DNA from: Haloactinospora alba
GTDB lineage: Bacteria; Actinomycetota; Actinomycetes; Streptosporangiales; Streptosporangiaceae
DNA length: 64,000 nucleotides
Direction: 5' to 3'
NCBI RefSeq assembly: GCF_006717075.1
Contig: NZ_VFQC01000001.1
Span: forward strand, 2,899,501-2,963,500
Shown piece after piece: positions 18,558-27,149 of this stretch. The notes under the pieces were generated by a model. It worked only from the letters and a program-made list of their open reading frames with translations, had not been told where the DNA came from and did no database searches. Position numbers and translations under genes: made by a program. Position 1 is the first letter of the stretch, and each line of letters begins with the position of its first letter.

Positions 18558-18721
18558 CGCCGATCACTCCCCAGACCCCTGTGACTGGCGGCGTGACCCG
18601 TGGTAACCCTCCCGACGCATCTTGGTGCGCGCTGGAGGAAGTTCAATGTGTGGCCCATCGATTACAGGCTGGAGGTTCGCATGCTGCCCTGCTGGGGGCA
18701 CCGCCTCAGAAAAATCGGGAG

Positions 18722-18762
18722 ACCCGGTTGACCGGACATCGTTTCGGTTGCCGGGTTTTCTT
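18722..18762 (+). terminator. Intrinsic-terminator-like hairpin
   Basis: ACCCGG (18722-18727) pairs with CCGGGT (18751-18756), with further inner pairing (ACCG with CGGT), and is followed by TTTTCTT on the plus strand. No plus-strand gene ends just before it, so it may be left from a deleted gene or from an integration site. Confidence 0.4.
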
Positions 18763-18833
18763 GTGGGTGTGGTCGTTACCCGCTGGTCGCGTTAACGCGC
18801 AACGCTCCCATACCCCCATGCGTCGGACGACAT

Positions 18834-19652
18834 ATGCCCACTGTCTGGAACCTGCCCCGGGGACTCTCCCAGCTGGTGCGCTTCGCTTGGCTGGAAGCGC
18901 GGGCGTGCGCCTTCGCCGTAGCCCTGTTCCTGGGACTGGCGCTCTCGGAGGTCGTACCCCTGCCCGTACCCCGCTACGACGCGCTGCTGGTCTACGGGAT
19001 CATTCTGACCGTCACCTTCTGGCTGTCCGGTCTGGAGACCGGTCGGGAGGTACTCGGCATTCTGGGATTCCACGTGGTGGGGCTGGCTTTCGAGCTGTTC
19101 AAAGTGCGAGTCGGATCCTGGAGCTATCCCGAACCGGCCTGGACGACAGTCGCCGGGGTGCCGTTGTACAGCGGCTTCATGTACGCCGCTGTGGGCAGCT
19201 ACGTCGCCCGGGCCTGGCGGCTGCTGGATCTGGACCTGGTGCGCTACCGCTCCGTGGCCACCGGCGTACTCGCGGCGTTGGTCTACGCGAACTTCTTCAC
19301 CCACCACTGGCTGCCGGACGTGCGGTTCCTGCTCGCGGCCGGGATGGTCGCGGTGACGTGGGGCACCTGGGTGTACTTCACCGTCGGAAGCGTGTGTTAC
19401 CGGATGCCGCTGGCCCTGTCGTTCGTGCTGATCGGCTTCTTCCTGTGGACGGCGGAGAACGTCTTCACGGCCCTCGGGGCGTTTCGCTACCCCCACCAGG
19501 TGGACACCTGGGCCATGGTGCACCCCTCCAAGTTCGGCGCGTGGGCGCTCCTGGTCACGGTGTCCTTCGTCCTGGTCGCCGCCTGGAAACTGCGGCGTCG
19601 CCCCGGCGCTGCCGACGAGAAACTCGTGGGGAGCACCCGCGGCGCTGGATGA
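18834..19652 (+). CDS. DUF817 family integral membrane protein
   Basis: The 272-aa protein has about seven hydrophobic segments, for example ACAFAVALFLGLALSEVVPL and ALLVYGIILTVTFWLSGLET. DUF817 (YoaT-like) motifs are present: FELFKVRVGSWSYPEPAW, VPLYSGFMYAAVGSYVARAW and a C-terminal FFLWTAENVFTALGAFRYP. The biochemical function of the family is unknown. It stands alone on the plus strand, just downstream of the decayed element, and is probably the first chromosomal gene after the accessory region. Confidence 0.88.
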   Translation: MPTVWNLPRGLSQLVRFAWLEARACAFAVALFLGLALSEVVPLPVPRYDALLVYGIILTVTFWLSGLETGREVLGILGFHVVGLAFELFKVRVGSWSYPEPAWTTVAGVPLYSGFMYAAVGSYVARAWRLLDLDLVRYRSVATGVLAALVYANFFTHHWLPDVRFLLAAGMVAVTWGTWVYFTVGSVCYRMPLALSFVLIGFFLWTAENVFTALGAFRYPHQVDTWAMVHPSKFGAWALLVTVSFVLVAAWKLRRRPGAADEKLVGSTRGAG

Positions 19653-19774
19653 CCCCGGTCGCGGGCGACCCGTCCGGATCCGTAGGGAAAACGACGGAAC
19701 GACCGCGACCGGGGTGGTTCCCGCACCGGAACCGGTCCGTCCGGACGCACACACTCCTCGGGAATAAACGACGA

Positions 19775-19789
19775 TGATTATCGTTTTCA
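19775..19789 (+). promoter_or_regulatory. Candidate Zur box upstream of rpmG
   Basis: TGATTATCGTTTTCA is close to the actinobacterial Zur operator pattern TGAAAATGATTTTCA and lies 41 bp before the rpmG start. Zur with zinc would repress the gene, and zinc starvation would release it. The match with a cysteine-free L33 gene supports the call. Confidence 0.7.
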
Positions 19790-19829
19790 ACAATGGTTGC
19801 CGACACCCACCGATCCCGAGGAGGAAGCC

Positions 19830-19994
19830 GTGGCACGCAACGACGTACGACCGGTCGTGAAGCTCCGGTCCGCAGCGAGTACCGGCTACACCTACGTCAC
19901 CCGCAAGAACCGCCGCAACACCCCGGACCGGCTCGTACTACGCAAGTACGACCCGGTAGTGGGGCGGCACGTGGAGTTCCGCGAGGACCGCTGA
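19830..19994 (+). CDS. rpmG: Ribosomal protein L33, zinc-independent (Cys-free) type
   Basis: L33 is a small protein of the large ribosomal subunit. The GTG at 19830, preceded by GAGGAGG, gives a 54-aa product starting [18 protein letters not shown] and containing [18 protein letters not shown]. It has no cysteine at all, so it lacks the zinc-binding CxxC pairs of the C+ form. It is the paralogue that replaces the zinc form when zinc is short. The in-frame ATG at 19797 would add residues not found in L33. It appears monocistronic and is preceded by a Zur-like site. Confidence 0.93.
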   Translation: MARNDVRPVVKLRSAASTGYTYVTRKNRRNTPDRLVLRKYDPVVGRHVEFREDR

Positions 19995-20152
19995 CACCGT
20001 CCGGCGCCTCCCGTGCCGAAGCAGCGGAAGCCCTTCTCGGAACGCGCGCTCCGACGCCGGTTCCGGGGAGGGCCCCACCGAAGCCAGACTCCCGCTGGCC
20101 CGGCTGACAGCACGGTACCGGTCGGCCGACCCGGCCCCCGGGTCGCGAACGG

Positions 20153-21676
20153 TCAGCCCTGCGCCTCCACACGGTCGGCGCCCCTGGAGACCGCTCCCTG
20201 GTCACGCCTGCCCCGCATCCGGGGCAACCAGCCGCCGCCCCATTCGGTCCGCTCCGGCGTCGGGGCGGTCGGTGCCAGGGCGACGTCGATGTCCTCCCGT
20301 GTTCCCCACTGGACGATCCGGCGGCAGGTCAGCATCGCGTAGAGGTAGACGGGGCGGAGCACGACCATCCGCCAAACCCCCGCCACCGGCGACACCAGGA
20401 ACAGCAGGAACCGGTGGGCGGTGGTCTCGTCGCTGCGCCGCACCATGAAGACGCGCAGTGCCATGATGTAGTTGATCGCCGCACCGACCATCAGCGCCGC
20501 TAGGCCGATCTCCCTCCACTGCTCGCGCAGCCCCGGGTCGAGGAGGACGGCGAGCGGAATCACGAAGCCCAGCAGGAGATGCAGGTACTCCGCCACCGTT
20601 CCCCAGAACACCACTCCGCCCAGCGGCATGTACCGCAGCCACCACAGGTGCCGGACCGTGGTGCCCCGCATCCAGCGCAGCTGCTGCCCGAAGTAGTGCC
20701 GCAGCCTCTCGGGGACGAGGGTGAACACGAGCGCCGAGGGCTGGTGCACCGTGTCGCCGCGCAGTAGAGCGTAGAACGTGAGCATGGAGTCGTCGTTCAT
20801 CTGCATCGGACGGTCACAGAAGTGCTCGTTCTCGTAGACGCCCGCGGCGGAACGGACCGTATCCGCGCGGTAGAACGCGAGCGTCCCGGAGTTGATCGTC
20901 ACCCTCCCCAGGACCGACTGCGCGCTGCGCAGCCCGCGCGTGAACGGCAGGTACAGCAGGCAGGTGAGGCGGGTCAGCAGCGTGGTGCGCCTGTTCAGCA
21001 CGACCACGTGTCCCGCCACCGACTGCACCCGCGGGTCGGCGAGGGGTTGCAGCCCCTCGCGTACGGCGTTGCGGTCCATGACGGAGTCGCTGTCCAGCGT
21101 GACGAAGACGTCGGCGGGATCCTCGGCCAGGACGTGCATCTGGGCGAACCGCTTGCCCCGGTTCTCGGTGCGGTCCCAGGTGGCTTCCACCCCCACCTCG
21201 GCGGCCCGGTCCAGGAACCGCTCGCGGATGCGCGTGTAGTCCATGGGTTCGCCGGTGCCCGGGTCCGCCGAGCCGTCGTCCACGACCCGCACCCGCTGCA
21301 CCGGCCGACTCTGCTCCAGGACCGAGTGCAGGCACATGCGCAGGATCTGCGGATCCTCGTTGTAAACCGGGATCTGGACGGTCACGGTGAGCCCGGACAG
21401 TTCTGGTTGCTCCGCGGCCGCGGCACGCTTCGGGCGGTCGAACCAGGCCAGCGGCACCCACCACAGCAGCAGGAAGCACACGAGCCACACCGTCGTCAGA
21501 CTCGCCGACCCCGCGTGGTGTCCGGTTGCGGCATGCGCGAGATGCAGTGCCCCCCAGCTGGCGAAGCCGAGCAGTGCCAGTGTGGCGCAGACCGCCGCCA
21601 CACCTGGGCGGGCGTACTCCGCAGTCGGTAGTTCCGGGTCCGGATCCCGGGGAACCGTCGTGTCGCGGCTGCTCAC
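20153..21676 (-). CDS. Family 2 glycosyltransferase, hyaluronan/cellulose-synthase-like
   Basis: A membrane processive glycosyltransferase. From GTG 21676 (507 aa) there are two N-terminal membrane helices (about 30-90), then VTVQIPVYNEDPQILRMCLH and VVDDGSAD. The metal-binding Asp motif VTLDSDSVMD and QQLRWMRGTTVR (the QxxRW motif) follow. Three or four membrane helices are at the C-terminus. The product could be a surface polysaccharide; the sugar is not predictable. The GTG overlaps the stop of the small upstream gene by GTGA, so the two are coupled. Confidence 0.88.
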   Translation of the reverse strand: MSSRDTTVPRDPDPELPTAEYARPGVAAVCATLALLGFASWGALHLAHAATGHHAGSASLTTVWLVCFLLLWWVPLAWFDRPKRAAAAEQPELSGLTVTVQIPVYNEDPQILRMCLHSVLEQSRPVQRVRVVDDGSADPGTGEPMDYTRIRERFLDRAAEVGVEATWDRTENRGKRFAQMHVLAEDPADVFVTLDSDSVMDRNAVREGLQPLADPRVQSVAGHVVVLNRRTTLLTRLTCLLYLPFTRGLRSAQSVLGRVTINSGTLAFYRADTVRSAAGVYENEHFCDRPMQMNDDSMLTFYALLRGDTVHQPSALVFTLVPERLRHYFGQQLRWMRGTTVRHLWWLRYMPLGGVVFWGTVAEYLHLLLGFVIPLAVLLDPGLREQWREIGLAALMVGAAINYIMALRVFMVRRSDETTAHRFLLFLVSPVAGVWRMVVLRPVYLYAMLTCRRIVQWGTREDIDVALAPTAPTPERTEWGGGWLPRMRGRRDQGAVSRGADRVEAQG

Positions 21677-21834
21677 CTCTCGACCGGCCCAACGCCGCGA
21701 CGGAAGGTGAACCGGATCAGTAGAGCACCGACGACCACCAGGACCAGCCCGGCGACGACCAGCCAAAGATAGCCCGTCACGATACCGGTGGCGGCGAGTG
21801 TGGCGCCCGGACCGGACACGGTGTCATAAGGCAT
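21673..21834 (-). CDS. Small single-pass membrane protein coupled to the glycosyltransferase
   Basis: ATG 21834, with GGGAG six nt before it, gives a 53-aa protein, MPYDTVSGPGATLAATGIVT, followed by one strong membrane helix (GYLWLVVAGLVLVVVGALLI) and a basic tail (RFTFRRGV). In-frame ATGs upstream (to 21906) are less well placed. The gene overlaps the glycosyltransferase start by GTGA, so it is probably an accessory or anchoring partner. No named family is recognised. Confidence 0.65.
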   Translation of the reverse strand: MPYDTVSGPGATLAATGIVTGYLWLVVAGLVLVVVGALLIRFTFRRGVGPVER

Positions 21835-22120
21835 ACAGAACTCCCAGAGAGGAACGCCGTTCGGTGTCACTCCGGGTATGCCACGGACTTCCATGCCGTT
21901 CCACACAGCACTTCGAGACCTGACCCAATCTTGACCAGCGTCGGGGACGCTCGTGGTCCACCACCCTCACCGGGGAAGGCCGACCGGGCCGGTCACGGTG
22001 ACAGCCCACAGGATGCGGCGGTGCGAACGCGACCCGGTTCCTCCCGCCGGCCGCAACGGAACCGAACGTCGCTCGATACGCTGACGGCGGCACGTCACGC
22101 CACGGTGAAACGGAGCACGC

Positions 22121-22999
22121 ATGACTCCCCAGTCGGTAACCCCCGATCTCGCCCGTACCACGTGGGCGGAGCTGGAACCCGTCCACACACTGGTCTACTT
22201 CGCGCCGGAGGCCGCCTCCAGCTACGCGCAGCTCGGTCTGGAGTCGCAGGCCATGGGGTACTTCGCTCCGCGTTGTGCCGCGCTCGGCCCGGTGGGAGCG
22301 GAGACGGTCGGCGCGGTGTTCTTCGTGTTCAACCCGGAGCTGATCCGTTCGGCCGTCCCGAGAGTCTGGTCACTGGTCAGCCCACAGGCGGTGCTGCGCG
22401 CTCGCCAGGAGGTCGCCGACCAGGCGCTGCGCCGGGCTCTCGGCGAGGAGACGGTGCGTTCGACGGCCGTGGCGGAGGCGGCCGAACTCGCGCGCGACGC
22501 GGCGCTGGAGGCCGGGCGCCACGTCCACGGCAGACCGTTGTTCGCCGGACACGCGGGACTGGAGTGGCCCGAGGAGCCGCACCTGGTGCTGTGGCACGCG
22601 GCGACCCTGTTGCGGGAGTTCCGCGGGGACGGGCACGTGTCCGCGTTGTTGCAGGCGGGGCTGTCTCCGGTGGAGGCGCTGGTGAGCCACGCCGCGGGCG
22701 CCCCGGGGTACTCAACGTCATGGCTGCGGAAGAGCCGGGGATGGTCCCTCGAGGAGTGGGACGCCGCCGTGGGGCGGTTGCGGCGGCGGGGGCTGGTCGA
22801 CACGGATGCGGACGGCGCGCCCGTGCTCACCGAGGAGGGGCACGCGCTGCGGCGTGACCTGGAATCCCGCACGGACGCGCTGGCGCTTCCGGCGTTCGAG
22901 CGGCTCGGCCCGGAGGGTAACGCGCGGCTGGCGGAACTGACCGCGCCGCTCGCCGAGACGCTGGGGGCCGAGGCGCGCCCGCCAGCGGCCGAACGGTAA
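22121..22999 (+). CDS. SCO6745 family helix-turn-helix-like protein
   Basis: The 292-aa protein resembles the SCO6745/SalK family of actinomycetes. N-terminal signatures are WAELEPVHTLVYFAPEAAS and GYFAPRCAALGPVGAETVGA (FAPRCAALGPVGAE is typical), then FNPELIRSAVPRVWSL. The C-terminal third looks like a winged helix (GWSLEEWDAAVGRLRRRGLV, then LTEEGHALRRDLE). Function is not established. It stands alone, divergent from the glycosyltransferase unit across a 286-bp gap. Confidence 0.85.
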   Translation: MTPQSVTPDLARTTWAELEPVHTLVYFAPEAASSYAQLGLESQAMGYFAPRCAALGPVGAETVGAVFFVFNPELIRSAVPRVWSLVSPQAVLRARQEVADQALRRALGEETVRSTAVAEAAELARDAALEAGRHVHGRPLFAGHAGLEWPEEPHLVLWHAATLLREFRGDGHVSALLQAGLSPVEALVSHAAGAPGYSTSWLRKSRGWSLEEWDAAVGRLRRRGLVDTDADGAPVLTEEGHALRRDLESRTDALALPAFERLGPEGNARLAELTAPLAETLGAEARPPAAER

Positions 23000-23060
23000 G
23001 GGCCGGAGCCCGGGTGGTGGGTGCTGGTCGTCCCGAGCGGCGCCCGCCACCCGGGAGCTG

Positions 23061-23225
23061 GGGCCTGTTTTTGGGCGCTGTTCGTCGCGAGCGGCGTCTC
23101 CGGTGCCGCCCGGCACGGCCGAGGAGGGGGCCAGAGCGGACCCCCTCCGTCGACCGGCGGGAACGCCGCCGAGCGGTGTGCCGGGGCGGCACGCAGCAGG
23201 GCAAGCGTCCGAAAACGGGCTCTAG
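23061..23225. repeat. MITE-like element, copy 1 (degenerate)
   Basis: About 165 bp matching copy 2 at 60396-60563 in reverse orientation. Shared segments include the end GGGCGCTGTTCGTCGCGAGC with GGCGTCTCCGGTGCCGCCC, the middle GGTCGACGGAGGG (reverse-complemented here), and the other end CAAGCGTCCGAAAACGGGC. The end near glpD finishes in CTAG, and the glpD stop codon TAG lies within it. The far end (GGGGCCTGTTTTTGG) has lost the terminal CTAG. Confidence 0.75.
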
Positions 23226-24745
23226 TGGCCCAGTGCCTCCTCCGCCGCCGCCAGGGCAGCCTGCCGGTCGGAGGCGACCAGTCCCAGACGGGTGCGGCGT
23301 TCCAGCAGGTCGTCGGTGTCCAGTGCCCCCTCGTGGCGCACCGCGAACCGCAGTTCGGCTGGGGTGATCCCGCGTGCCAGCCCGGTGAGTGCCTCGGGGT
23401 CGCCGTCCGCCTGCGCCAGGACCGCCGTGGCTTCGGTCCCGTAGCGTTCCACCAAGCGGCGCGGGGCCCGCACCGCTGCCAGCCCGCGGGGGCCGGTGGC
23501 TCCCACGAGAGGGAGGGTGGCGGTGCGGCTCGGCCCGGCGAGGAGCCGGGAGTTGCTCACCGCCGCGTCCACCGCCTCGCGGGCCATGCGCCGGTAGGTG
23601 GTGAGTTTTCCGCCGACCGCGGTGATGGTGCCGTCGGGTGAGGTCAGGATGGCGTGCCGCCGGGAGACGTCGGCGCTGTTTCCCGAGCCGGTGTCGAGGA
23701 GGGGGCGCAGGCCGGCGTAGGCGCCCAGTACGTCGGCGCGGGTGAGCCGGGTGGCCAGTGCGCTGTTGACCACGTCGAGGAGGAAGGCGACGTCGGTTTC
23801 GGGAGGTTCGGGAACCTCCGGAACGGGGCCTTCCACCGGTTCGTCGGTGAGACCGGCGAACACCCGGCCGTCGGGTTGCGGGAGGGCGAACACGAACCGG
23901 TTGATGCTGCCGGGCACGGGAATGGTAAGGGCGGCCGCGGGGTTGCCCAGGGCTTCGGACGGCAGGACGATGTGTGTGCCGCGGCTGGGGCGCAGCCGCA
24001 CGTCGGGGACGAGGTCTCCCGCGTACACGCCGGTGGCGTTGATGACGGCTCCCGCCCGCAGCTCGAGTGACTCCCCGGTGAGGCGGTCGCGGAGCGTCGC
24101 GCTGCCGCCGTCCAGGCGTTCGGCGGCGCACCGGGTGATCACCCGGGCCCCGTGTCCGGCGGCGGTGCGGGCGAGGGCGAGCACCAGCCGGGCGTCGTCG
24201 GTGAGTTGGCCGTCGAACGACACGATCCCGCCGTACAGGCCGTCCTGGGACACTCCGGGCACGAGTCGGCGAGTGCGTTCCCGGCCGATGCTGCGGGAGT
24301 GCGGCAGCGTGTCGGTCCCGGTCCCCGCCGCCACGCGGAGCACGTCACCCATGGCGGTACCGACGCGGGTGGCGGCGACCCGGGCGAACCCGGTTCCCGC
24401 GTGGACCGGAACGAGCATCGGGAGGGCACGCACCAGGTGCGGCGCTGTCCTGCGCATCAGGATGTCGCGTTCGCGGGCGCTCTCGTGGGCGATGGCGAAC
24501 TGGCCGTTGGCGAGGTAGCGCAGCCCCCCGTGGACCAGTTTCGAGCTCCAGCGGCTCGTGCCGAACGCCAGGTCGTCCCGGTCGACGAGTGCGACGGAGA
24601 GACCGCGGGAGGCGGCGTCCAGGGCAGCCCCCGCCCCGGTGACCCCGGCGCCGACCACCAGCACGTCGACCTGCGGGTCGTCGTGCAGGGCCTGCAGCTC
24701 GCGGTGGCGGCGTCCGGCGTTGAGGGAGGTGTCCGGGTCGGTCAT
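23222..24745 (-). CDS. glpD: Glycerol-3-phosphate dehydrogenase (FAD)
   Basis: Oxidises sn-glycerol-3-phosphate to dihydroxyacetone phosphate at the membrane. The 507-aa protein has the FAD-binding N-terminus VDVLVVGAGVTGAGAALDAA, then FGTSRWSSKLVHGGLRYLAN, a strong GlpD signature. FDGQLTDDARLVLALA is in the middle, and the C-terminal GlpD cap domain includes RYGTEATAVLAQADGDPEAL. The start overlaps the TetR gene stop by ATGA, forming an operon with its likely regulator. The last codons and the TAG stop meet the MITE-like element, so the native C-terminus may have been altered. Confidence 0.93.
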   Translation of the reverse strand: MTDPDTSLNAGRRHRELQALHDDPQVDVLVVGAGVTGAGAALDAASRGLSVALVDRDDLAFGTSRWSSKLVHGGLRYLANGQFAIAHESARERDILMRRTAPHLVRALPMLVPVHAGTGFARVAATRVGTAMGDVLRVAAGTGTDTLPHSRSIGRERTRRLVPGVSQDGLYGGIVSFDGQLTDDARLVLALARTAAGHGARVITRCAAERLDGGSATLRDRLTGESLELRAGAVINATGVYAGDLVPDVRLRPSRGTHIVLPSEALGNPAAALTIPVPGSINRFVFALPQPDGRVFAGLTDEPVEGPVPEVPEPPETDVAFLLDVVNSALATRLTRADVLGAYAGLRPLLDTGSGNSADVSRRHAILTSPDGTITAVGGKLTTYRRMAREAVDAAVSNSRLLAGPSRTATLPLVGATGPRGLAAVRAPRRLVERYGTEATAVLAQADGDPEALTGLARGITPAELRFAVRHEGALDTDDLLERRTRLGLVASDRQAALAAAEEALGH

Positions 24746-25335
24746 CGGGTGTTCGCCTCCTGGGGTGCGAGGTATCCGGAGAGGAGGGTGCGCAGTTCTG
24801 ACAGCAGCGCCTCCTCGGACATGGCGTCGGTGGTGAGGCGGCGGGACGTGGCGACGCTCTGCACCACGAGAAGCACCATCCGGGCGAGGGCCGCGGGCTC
24901 GCCCTGCCGGATCGACCCGTCGCTCTGCCCCGCCCGGACCTGCGGCGTGATCAGTTCCAGCGCGGCGAGGTGACTGGTTCCCAACCGGTGGAAGGTGTAG
25001 GTCGCCAGCAACTCCGGTTCGCTGTCGATGATGCGCAGGAACAGGGGGTGGGTGAGGAGCGCCTCGGTGACGCCGGCGGCGCGGCGTACCAGATGCTCGC
25101 GCGCGTTCGTTTCCCCGTCCCCGACCGCGGCCTCCTGCAGCAGTTCCCGTAGTTCGCGGGTCAGCGCGTCGGAGACCAGTATGGTCACGTCGGGCCAGTG
25201 CCGGTACACGGTAGGGCGGCTCACCCCGGCACGGCGGGCCACGTCGGTGAGAGTGGTGCGCCGGATTCCGAACGCTTCGACGCAGGCGCGTGCCGCGTCC
25301 AACATCCGATCCTCAACGTTACGTCTTGACGCCAT
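24742..25335 (-). CDS. TetR-family transcriptional regulator
   Basis: The 197-aa protein has an N-terminal TetR helix-turn-helix (MLDAARACVEAFGIRRTTLT, then DVARRAGVSRPTVYRHWPDV) and a variable helical ligand domain. It is translationally coupled to glpD and starts only 17 bp from the divergent AGPS-like gene. It is therefore the likely regulator of both transcripts. The ligand is unknown; a lipid or acyl compound would fit the neighbours. Confidence 0.9.
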   Translation of the reverse strand: MASRRNVEDRMLDAARACVEAFGIRRTTLTDVARRAGVSRPTVYRHWPDVTILVSDALTRELRELLQEAAVGDGETNAREHLVRRAAGVTEALLTHPLFLRIIDSEPELLATYTFHRLGTSHLAALELITPQVRAGQSDGSIRQGEPAALARMVLLVVQSVATSRRLTTDAMSEEALLSELRTLLSGYLAPQEANTR

Positions 25336-25352
25336 ATGTAAAACTGTACTGT
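25336..25352. promoter_or_regulatory. Very short divergent promoter region
   Basis: Only 17 bp separate the TetR and AGPS-like start codons. The sequence ATGTAAAACTGTACTGT is AT-rich, with CATA/TATG symmetry at its edges (25333-25355). Promoter elements must overlap the coding starts (TTGACG at 25326 is a possible -35 for the plus gene), and both messages are probably leaderless. One TetR dimer here could control both directions. Confidence 0.5.
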
Positions 25353-26966
25353 ATGAGTGCCGACCACGCTACCGACATGTCCTGGTTCGCCTGGGGCGAC
25401 CCCGACTACGCCACACCGCTCTCCGACTCCCTCCGCGGGCTCGTCGCCGACGCTCTCGGCGCCGAGCTGGTGGAGCTTCCTCCCCCCGACGAGGAGGAGG
25501 TCCGCCTGCCCGATCCGACGCTGACTCCGGCGGCGCTGGCGGAGCTGCGTAACGTCGTCGGGGAGGAGCAGGTGCGCACCGACCGCGCCTCCCGGCTGCG
25601 GCACGCCGGCGGCAAGAGCACGCCCGACCTGCTACGGCGGCGGTCGGGGGACGCCACCAACGCTCCGGACGCGGTCCTCCTCCCCGGCAGCCACGACGAG
25701 GTGCTGGCGGTGCTGGACGTGTGCGAGCGCCACCACACCGCGGTGGTCCCGTTCGGCGGCGGGACGAGCGTCGTCGGCGGGGTGGAACCCCTGCGCGGGG
25801 ACGGGGTGGCCGCCGTGTCGCTCGACCTGCGCCGTCTGGACCGGCTGGTGGCGTTCGACCCCCTGTCACAGACCGCGACCCTGCAGGCCGGGCTGCGTAC
25901 GCCGCGCGCCGAGGAGCTGCTCGCCGAACACGGGCGCACACTGGGCCACGTCCCCCAGAGTTACGAGTACGCCACCATCGGGGGCTACGCGGCCACGCGG
26001 TCCAGCGGCCAGGCGTCTCTGGGGTACGGCCGGTTCGACGACCTGGTGGTGGCGATGCGCGTCGCCACGCCGCGCGGCACGCTGGAGGTGGGCGGCACGC
26101 CGGCGTCGGCCGCCGGCCCCGACCTGCGCCAGCTGGTGCTCGGCTCGGAGGGTGCCTTCGGAGTCATCACCGAGGTGACGCTGCGGACCCGACCGGTACC
26201 CGAGGCCACCCACGACGAGGCGTGGTCGTTCCCCGACTTCGACTCCGGAGCCGCGGCGCTGCGCGCCCTGACACAGGCCGCCCCCCGACCGATGGTCGCA
26301 CGGTTGTCGGACCCCACGGAGACGTTCGTGAACGCCGCGCTCTCCGGAGGCGGCGACGGCGGGAGTGTCGGCTGCCTGCTCGTGGTGGGGTTCGAGGGGA
26401 CCGAACAGCAGGTGTCCGACCAGCACGCCGCCGCCCGGCGGACCCTGGAGCAGGAGGGCGGCACCCCGCTCGGGTCCGAGCCCGTCTCCCAGTGGCGGCA
26501 CTCGCGTTTCCACGGCCCTTACCTGCGCGACACGCTGCTCGCCGCCGGCGTCCTCAGCGAAACCCTGGAAACGGCCACGACCTGGTCAGGGCTCCGCCCG
26601 CTGTACGAGGCGGTCACCTCCGCTGTCGCCCAGGCCCTCGACGGCCCCCACGGAACGTCGGTGGTGATGTGTCACATCTCGCACGTGTACCCGACGGGGG
26701 CGTCGCTGTACTTCACCGTGGTCACCGCGGCGGGTACGGACCCCGAACAGCGGTGGTGGGCGGCGAAACGCGCCGCGAGCGACGCCATCGCCGCGCACGG
26801 GGGAACGATCAGCCACCACCACGCGGTGGGCGCCGACCACCGCCCCTGGATGACCGCCGAGGTGCAACCGCTGGGGGTGGACGTGCTGCGCGCCGTCAAA
26901 ACGGCCCTGGACCCGGCGGGAGTGCTGAACCCGGGCAAGCTCATCCCGCAGGACGGCGGTTCCTGA
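25353..26966 (+). CDS. Alkylglycerone-phosphate-synthase-like FAD oxidoreductase
   Basis: The 537-aa protein begins MSADHATDMSWFAWGDPDYA. It has the FAD-binding type-4 domain (AVVPFGGGTSVVGGVEPLRG, about 120-145) and RSSGQASLGYGRFDDLVVAM. It ends with an FAD-oxidase C domain containing SHVYPTGASLYFTVV and HHHAVGADHRPWM. The last two match the AGPS family, in which the His-rich motif takes part in ether-lipid synthesis. Pairing with glpD, which supplies DHAP, supports a glycerophospholipid or ether-lipid role. An ATG at 25290 would overlap the TetR gene and is rejected. Confidence 0.85.
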   Translation: MSADHATDMSWFAWGDPDYATPLSDSLRGLVADALGAELVELPPPDEEEVRLPDPTLTPAALAELRNVVGEEQVRTDRASRLRHAGGKSTPDLLRRRSGDATNAPDAVLLPGSHDEVLAVLDVCERHHTAVVPFGGGTSVVGGVEPLRGDGVAAVSLDLRRLDRLVAFDPLSQTATLQAGLRTPRAEELLAEHGRTLGHVPQSYEYATIGGYAATRSSGQASLGYGRFDDLVVAMRVATPRGTLEVGGTPASAAGPDLRQLVLGSEGAFGVITEVTLRTRPVPEATHDEAWSFPDFDSGAAALRALTQAAPRPMVARLSDPTETFVNAALSGGGDGGSVGCLLVVGFEGTEQQVSDQHAAARRTLEQEGGTPLGSEPVSQWRHSRFHGPYLRDTLLAAGVLSETLETATTWSGLRPLYEAVTSAVAQALDGPHGTSVVMCHISHVYPTGASLYFTVVTAAGTDPEQRWWAAKRAASDAIAAHGGTISHHHAVGADHRPWMTAEVQPLGVDVLRAVKTALDPAGVLNPGKLIPQDGGS

Positions 26967-27149
26967 ACCCTCGCTGTTTAGCGCGCGTCGTTCCCGCATG
27001 GTAGACGGGGAAGACCCCCTGCCCCCCGGAACTTTCGGAGAACCGTTGCCGTCCGCCGTGTGCCCCGTCCCGCCTGCAGCCGGCCGCCGCCCTCCCCTCC
27101 CCCGACCGGCCGGAGGCCGCGGCCGCGACGGCGCACTGAGGGTGCGGCC

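Noticed and set aside
18640-18770. Possible tRNA or attachment site beside the DUF2637 pseudogene
   Set aside because: A hairpin is present, but no TpsiC-like segment or cloverleaf could be built.
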